This document shows, in pieces, positions 59,288 through 64,000 of a stretch of 64,000 nucleotides of DNA. Made by a program: the position numbers and the translations under genes. Source of the DNA: DHVE2 group archaeon (lineage in GTDB: Archaea; Thermoplasmatota; Thermoplasmata; Thermoplasmatales; Aciduliprofundaceae). The stretch is taken from NCBI GenBank assembly GCA_026993785.1, contig JALWRZ010000003.1, positions 1 through 64,000 of the forward strand, written 5' to 3'. The notes beneath the pieces were generated by a model. It saw nothing but the letters and a program-made list of their open reading frames with translations, had not been told where the DNA came from and did not search any database. Each line of letters begins with the position of its first letter. The first letter of the stretch is position 1.

Positions 59288-60300
59288 GTTCCAGCTAGCC
59301 AGAGTATCTCAACCCTAAATACCTTTAAAAAATCCTCTCTATTCTCCTGTGAGTAATGGGTATCGAATTCTGGATGAAAACCGAATAACATGACCCTTCC
59401 GTTCTTGTACTGGAACTTTATAGCTGCCGGTTTTTGAACCTTATCATATATTGCCAAAACCTTCACATTATCAACCGGTGTGAAATAGGGGCCTCCCCAG
59501 TATGTTACATTAAATTTCTCCCCATTGTACCAGGTTATATTAGTTGGATACTGAGGGTTGTGTATGGTATTTGTATCGTAATCCCCAATCTCTTTAATAG
59601 GACCTACAGCCTTTCCAGAATACAGATCAAGAACATAGCCAGATTCATCACCATATTCTGCTCCATGCCATACTGTATAGTTGCTTGCAAAATATGAGCC
59701 TGCACATACACCCATATACGAGCCCCCCACCGCAACATACTCTCGAATAATATCTATTTGCTCTCTGGATAATCCGGAGATCATATGATCTGCTCTTCCA
59801 CCAGGGAACACTATAATATCGAAATTGAACAAATCATAAAGCCTGTTGAAATTCTCAGGAATTAAAAATTGTGTATCAAACCCCATATTCAAGAGAAGCA
59901 TGCTGAGCATTCTGTAACTCCCAGTATCAGCTCCATATCCTGCGTATATCCCTGCAGTGAGGGATACATTCTCCACATCGCTCAGATCAACACAATAGGA
60001 AGAATATTCCTCTCCATCCTTAAGTTCTAAAATACGCATGTGTCCCTCTTTTTTCGTATATGGTACAACCAGTTTATGGAGCATCTTTTCTGAGCTCTCA
60101 TTGTACATAACTCCGTTTATCTCTATGCTGCCCATAGTTGATTCGTTAGAACTCCATCTCACAAACATTTTATCCCCCATTATAGTTACTCTGAAATTAG
60201 GAGGCTTGCTTATTGGATTGGAACTGATTACAAGATAATAAAAGATAGAAAATCCAACTATCAAGATGGTGATAATAGCAATGATCTTGATCCAGCTCAT
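59284..60300 (-). CDS. BPL_N (biotin-protein ligase N-terminal-like) membrane-anchored protein
   Basis: A 338-residue protein. An N-terminal span (IIAIITILIVGFSIFYYLVI) precedes a short beta domain and a glutamine-amidotransferase-like fold: DIIVFPGGRADHM, GVCAGSYFAS with the elbow Cys, and FGFHPEFDTH with a His. This is the BPL_N type. It overlaps the peptide-transporter ATPase by 4 nt, so it may process or bind imported compounds; this is inference. Confidence 0.82.
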   Translation of the reverse strand: MSWIKIIAIITILIVGFSIFYYLVISSNPISKPPNFRVTIMGDKMFVRWSSNESTMGSIEINGVMYNESSEKMLHKLVVPYTKKEGHMRILELKDGEEYSSYCVDLSDVENVSLTAGIYAGYGADTGSYRMLSMLLLNMGFDTQFLIPENFNRLYDLFNFDIIVFPGGRADHMISGLSREQIDIIREYVAVGGSYMGVCAGSYFASNYTVWHGAEYGDESGYVLDLYSGKAVGPIKEIGDYDTNTIHNPQYPTNITWYNGEKFNVTYWGGPYFTPVDNVKVLAIYDKVQKPAAIKFQYKNGRVMLFGFHPEFDTHYSQENREDFLKVFRVEILWLAGT

Positions 60301-61409
60301 TTGTAAGCACCCTCAACGTATTTCCAGCAAGCCACCAGATGTCCATCTCCTACATCCACCAGGGGAGGAGCTAATTTCTTACAGACATCCTTTGCATAGG
60401 GACAGCGGGTATGGAACTTACATCCGGGAGGTGGATTTCTAGGGCTTGGTATTGTGCCGTAAAGAGGTTTAATCGTACCCTTTTTATCAGGATCTGGGTA
60501 GGGTATGGATTCCATAAGTGCTTTGGTATAGGGATGTTTCATCTCCTCAAAAACCTGTTCTGTAGTGCCCAATTCAACAATGTTACCCAAGTACATCACT
60601 GCAATTTTATCGCTTATGTAATGTACCACGCTCAAATCGTGGGAGATAAAGAGATAGGTAAGTTTCATATCCTTTTGGAGCTCTTGCATGAGATCCAGAA
60701 TTTGAGCTTGTACTGATACATCCAGGGCGGATGTAGGCTCATCCATAACTATGAACTCTGGATTTAAGGCCAGTGCCCGGGCTATTGAGGCTCTCTGCAG
60801 CTCTCCCCCGGATAACTGATGTGGGAATCTTCTCAGATGTCTTTTAGCTAAGCCACATTTTTCTAAGAGTTCTAAAACACGCTCATCAATATCTTTACCA
60901 GAGAGTTCGGGGTAATGAGTCTTTAGAATTACTCCTATGTTATCCCTCATGTTCATCCTCGGATTGAAGGATGTATAAGGATCTTGAAAAACTATCTGCA
61001 TCTTCCTTCTTATACTTCGCATCTCTTTTTTATCCTTCTTCATCAAATCATACCTTTTCTTCAGCTCTTCCAATCTTTTCTTATCTCTATCACTCAACCT
61101 CTCCTTGGTTTCCAGTTTCTTTATCTCCATCATAACTTCTGAAGGAGCGTCAAATATAATCTCCCCCTCCGTGGGCTCTATGAGCCTGAGTATGGAAAGA
61201 CCCATGGTTGTCTTTCCACTTCCAGATTCGCCAACAACCCCGAAGGTTTCCGATCTATAAACATCAAAACTCACACCGTCAACAGCCTTGACATAGCCTA
61301 CAACTTTCTGCATAACTCCCGCTTTTATGGGAAAGTATTTTTTCAGATTCCTTACCAGAAGAAGTGGATGACTAATCTTCCTCACCCCCATGGAGCCAGC
61401 AGGCAACAT
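60297..61409 (-). CDS. Oligopeptide/dipeptide ABC transporter ATPase (DppF/OppF type)
   Basis: About 370 residues from the ATG at 61409, 8 nt after GGAGA. Walker A is GESGSGKTTM, the signature is LSGGELQRASIARAL, and Walker B is FIVMDEPTSALD. The C-terminal oligopeptide motif (PSPRNPPPGCKFHTRCPYA) carries cysteines. A charged stretch of about 30-40 residues lies between Walker A and the Q-loop. The track TTG start is less likely. It pairs with the DppD-type gene. Confidence 0.93.
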   Translation of the reverse strand: MLPAGSMGVRKISHPLLLVRNLKKYFPIKAGVMQKVVGYVKAVDGVSFDVYRSETFGVVGESGSGKTTMGLSILRLIEPTEGEIIFDAPSEVMMEIKKLETKERLSDRDKKRLEELKKRYDLMKKDKKEMRSIRRKMQIVFQDPYTSFNPRMNMRDNIGVILKTHYPELSGKDIDERVLELLEKCGLAKRHLRRFPHQLSGGELQRASIARALALNPEFIVMDEPTSALDVSVQAQILDLMQELQKDMKLTYLFISHDLSVVHYISDKIAVMYLGNIVELGTTEQVFEEMKHPYTKALMESIPYPDPDKKGTIKPLYGTIPSPRNPPPGCKFHTRCPYAKDVCKKLAPPLVDVGDGHLVACWKYVEGAYK

Positions 61410-62349
61410 AATGATTCTCTCCAACCTTTACCATCCTTGGTTTCTCCTTTTTACATATTTCCATAGCATACTGGCATCTTGGATGGAACCTACACCCTTT
61501 TGGTGGATCTAGATAATTGGGTACTGAGCCCTTTATGGAAGGCAGTGGCTTGCCCTTGTGTTCAGGTCTAGGTATTGCACCCATCAGCCCCATTGTATAG
61601 GGATGTTTTGGATTCTTCAAGATATTATAAGTGCTGCCATAGGCAACGACACTTCCCGCATACATAACACCTATTCTATCGCATAGCTGTGCAACTACCC
61701 CCAAATCATGGGTTATGAAGAGCACAGACATTCCTAGCTTTTCTTGAAGCTCTTTTATCAATTTCAATATCTGTGCCTGGATAGTCACATCAAGAGCTGT
61801 TGTGGGTTCATCCGCTATCAATAACTTCGGTTTCGAGGAGATGGCCATGGCAATCATTACTCTCTGGGCCATTCCTCCCGATAATTCAAATGGATATGAT
61901 TCAAGAACTCTCTCGGGATCTGGCATATTCACAAGCTTTAGGAGCTTAAGGGCCTTATCTAGGGCAGTATCTTTATCCACTTCTTGATGGTTCATAATCA
62001 CATTTATCATCTGATCTTTAACTTTGAAAACGGGATTGAGAGAGCCAATGGGGTTCTGGAAGATCATGGATATCTCCTTACCTCTAATTCTGTTGAGCTC
62101 ACTCTCCGACATCTTCAATACGTCTTTACCGTTAAAGAGGATCCTTCCAGATCTGATATTTGCATTGTTTGCAACGAGTCCCATTATAAGGCGAGAGGTG
62201 ACACTTTTCCCACATCCCGATTCACCCACAAGCCCGAAGATTTCCCCCCTCTTTATCTTGAAATTCACATCATCGAGAACATGGAGGACTCCCTCGTAGG
62301 TGTAGAAGTCAACCGTTAGATTTTCCACTGAGAGTATCACATCTTCCAT
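61372..62349 (-). CDS. Oligopeptide/dipeptide ABC transporter ATPase (DppD/OppD type)
   Basis: About 325 residues from the ATG at 62349, with AGGTGA upstream. Walker A is GESGCGKSVTS, the signature LSGGMAQRVMIAMA, Walker B LLIADEPTTALD, and the C-terminal region is PPKGCRFHPRCQYA. The GTG in the track (62358) lies inside the ribosome-binding site. It overlaps the DppF-type gene by 38 nt. Confidence 0.94.
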   Translation of the reverse strand: MEDVILSVENLTVDFYTYEGVLHVLDDVNFKIKRGEIFGLVGESGCGKSVTSRLIMGLVANNANIRSGRILFNGKDVLKMSESELNRIRGKEISMIFQNPIGSLNPVFKVKDQMINVIMNHQEVDKDTALDKALKLLKLVNMPDPERVLESYPFELSGGMAQRVMIAMAISSKPKLLIADEPTTALDVTIQAQILKLIKELQEKLGMSVLFITHDLGVVAQLCDRIGVMYAGSVVAYGSTYNILKNPKHPYTMGLMGAIPRPEHKGKPLPSIKGSVPNYLDPPKGCRFHPRCQYAMEICKKEKPRMVKVGENHYVACWLHGGEED

Positions 62350-62354
62350 TTTTA

Positions 62355-63764
62355 TCACCTAAATCTCTTCAACCTGATCTTGGGATCCAAGAACTCTCTC
62401 AGGGCATCACCAATCAGATTGAAAGATATCACTGTGAGGAATATGAAGATGCCTGGAAACACCGAGGGCCACCATATTCCTTGGGTTATGTATGTTGCCT
62501 CTTGCGATATCATAAGACCCCAATCTGGAGTTGGAGGCTTGGCTCCCAATCCCAAGAATGCTAGAGCTGCTTCTGCAAGTATGACTGTGCCCATGTCTAG
62601 GGTTGCTTGGACTATTATGGGTGCGAGAGAATTTGGAAATATGAACTTGGTTATTATCGACATATTCTTTATTCCAGCTGCTTTTGCAGCCATCACATAC
62701 GCTCTTTCTCTTAGGGATAGAACCATGTTTCGCATTATTCTCGTGTACCACGGCCACCAGGCTATTGCTATGGCAAACATCGCATTCATCAGGTTTGGAC
62801 CTAGAGTCACCGATAATACCATGGCTAGGAGAAGTGCAGGAAATGCTAGGAATATGTCAGTAATTCTCATTATGACCTCATCTATAATTCCACCATAGTA
62901 GCCCGCAAAGGCTCCTAAAGGCACACCTATGAGCATTGATAGGGCTACAACCACAATGGCAACAAATAAGGCAATTCTTGTTCCGAAAAACACCCTGCTC
63001 ATCACATCCCTGTTATAATAATCGGTGCCAAAGGGATGCTCCCAGCTTGGAGCCTTCCAGAAATCCACGCCAATCTTTCCCATTTTGGATTCGGAGATTA
63101 TTATAACGTTTACCGTTGTGGTGGCATCCACCTTCACAGAATCAGAGCTGGCACTTATTGAGATAATGGTAGTCCATGCTATAGATACATTTGTTGTGGT
63201 ATTTGGCAAGGTTACATTTTCTCTACCTTTCATATTGAGATACGTTGGAAACTCCTGTCCAGGAGATACCATGCCCGATTCAACATCCGTAAGGTTTACA
63301 TATAAAGCTGTTACATTTTTTATCTCAATAAATACGGTTACGTTCATCTTGGCGCTAATCGGTGTATTCCGGGGTACGCTAACCGATAACTCAGTTTTAT
63401 TATCACTAACCATAGTCATAGAGGCATTACCCACAGTGACCGTAGCGGTACCTTCACCTCTGGGAGAGAACTTCCATTCTTCATAGTTTCCAATGAAAAC
63501 GGTGCCTGAGGAGGTGAAGGTTGAGTAAACCGTGGTGTTTCCAATTCCTCTATAGGATGTACCTACGGTCATAGCATCCTCAGGATGGGGAGAGATCCAA
63601 GGAGCAAATATGGCAATTATAACAAGGGCTAGCATAAGAAGTATGCCTATTTTCATTAGAGGGTTACACCAAACTATTTTGAAGCCTATTTTCCACTCCT
63701 TAAACTGTTCTTGATGATTTTCCAAGAACTTCCGATATCTCTCTCTTAACCCTGCAGAACTCAT
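62355..63764 (-). CDS. Oligopeptide/dipeptide ABC permease (DppC type) with large extracytoplasmic insert
   Basis: A 469-residue permease, against about 300 for the family. The first span (PLMKIGILLMLALVIIAIFA) is followed by about 150 beta-rich residues with NxS/T sequons. Then the regular core follows: FGTDYYNRDVMSRV, a series of spans, and the cytosolic EAA loop near YVMAAKAAGIKNMSII. It transports peptides with its DppB-type partner. It overlaps dppB by 4 nt. Confidence 0.92.
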   Translation of the reverse strand: MSSAGLRERYRKFLENHQEQFKEWKIGFKIVWCNPLMKIGILLMLALVIIAIFAPWISPHPEDAMTVGTSYRGIGNTTVYSTFTSSGTVFIGNYEEWKFSPRGEGTATVTVGNASMTMVSDNKTELSVSVPRNTPISAKMNVTVFIEIKNVTALYVNLTDVESGMVSPGQEFPTYLNMKGRENVTLPNTTTNVSIAWTTIISISASSDSVKVDATTTVNVIIISESKMGKIGVDFWKAPSWEHPFGTDYYNRDVMSRVFFGTRIALFVAIVVVALSMLIGVPLGAFAGYYGGIIDEVIMRITDIFLAFPALLLAMVLSVTLGPNLMNAMFAIAIAWWPWYTRIMRNMVLSLRERAYVMAAKAAGIKNMSIITKFIFPNSLAPIIVQATLDMGTVILAEAALAFLGLGAKPPTPDWGLMISQEATYITQGIWWPSVFPGIFIFLTVISFNLIGDALREFLDPKIRLKRFR

Positions 63765-64000
63765 GCTTTCTCCCCCAAACTGATCCTAGGATCTATATAT
63801 GCTTGAATTATATCCACCACCAGATTGACAATAACATAGAAGAGCGAGACTACCACCACCATACCCATTATCACTGTATAATCTAAGTTCAGCAATGCCA
63901 TACCTGCAAACCAGCCTATACCACCCCATCCAAATATCCATTCCACGTAGAATGCTCCTGTTAACATATAAGCAAAGTTCAATCCAGTGATGGTTAACGT
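63761..64000 (-). CDS. Oligopeptide/dipeptide ABC permease (DppB type), truncated by the window
   Basis: About 79 C-terminal residues. TGAFYVEWIFGWGGIGWFA, MVVVVSLFYVIVNLVVDIIQA and YIDPRISLG are typical of DppB ends. The frame stays open to base 64000, so the ORF-track start at 63982 is internal. It is upstream of dppC. Confidence 0.93.
   Translation of the reverse strand, partial: TLTITGLNFAYMLTGAFYVEWIFGWGGIGWFAGMALLNLDYTVIMGMVVVVSLFYVIVNLVVDIIQAYIDPRISLGEKA

Overview
The window is archaeal chromosome. Marker genes include sn-glycerol-1-phosphate dehydrogenase, A/V-type ATP synthase subunit D, Nep1, an archaeal NMN adenylyltransferase, MptE, archaeal PyrH, UPF0179 and UPF0248 proteins, and a KorDABC 2-oxoacid:ferredoxin oxidoreductase. 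The mix (secreted clostripain-like protease, oligopeptide ABC importer, oxygen-detoxification genes, heavy Shine-Dalgarno use) suggests a thermoplasmatote of the DHVE2/Aciduliprofundum type: an anaerobic, peptide-fermenting, probably thermophilic euryarchaeon. The genus is inference; no database was searched.

Layout. 1-5.6 kb: an oxidative-stress and iron island (KatG, ferritin, superoxide reductase, peroxiredoxin, EncFtn-like ferritin, rubrerythrin) with two HdeD-type membrane proteins and a GDPD. 5.6-9.2 kb: DUF373 protein, MptE, UPF0248, DUF2085 and UMP kinase. 9.3-13.6 kb: a beta-propeller surface protein and a clostripain-like protease whose frame is broken at the catalytic cysteine. 13.6-25.9 kb: housekeeping and metabolism (phosphoesterase, SDR, tRNA-Val(CAC), KorDABC, SerS, LeuD-like protein, EamA, sirtuin, serine dehydratase, CDF, PRPP synthetase). 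25.9-29.4 kb: a low-GC block with a start-less Cys-rich ORF and a 997-residue Ig-like surface protein. 29.4-45.2 kb: ABC transporter, PyrK/PyrD, CinA/NadM, Nep1, HIT, TruA, S9 peptidase, TrmJ-like, YchF, EgsA. 45.2-58.3 kb: Mrr-like/TPR protein, repeat-rich intergenic DNA, tRNA-Val(GAC), regulators, FKBP, K+-channel-like/RCK pair, UppS, RibD-type reductase, bacterial-type RNase PH, AtpD, PyrF. 58.4-64 kb: nitrilase, a BPL_N protein and an oligopeptide ABC importer running off the end.

Two initiation styles are visible. First genes of transcription units often have a TATA-like box about 24-28 nt before the start codon (leaderless), while internal genes carry GGAGG 7-9 nt before the start. This rule moves several starts away from the ORF-track calls. 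Intergenic spaces hold two families of GC-rich hairpin repeats. No CRISPR array, IS element or transposase was seen.

Joint logic: extracellular peptides are probably cut by the protease and imported by the Dpp-like system. Amino acids feed serine dehydratase and ferredoxin-linked 2-oxoacid oxidation. The island at the left end protects the low-potential iron chemistry from oxygen.
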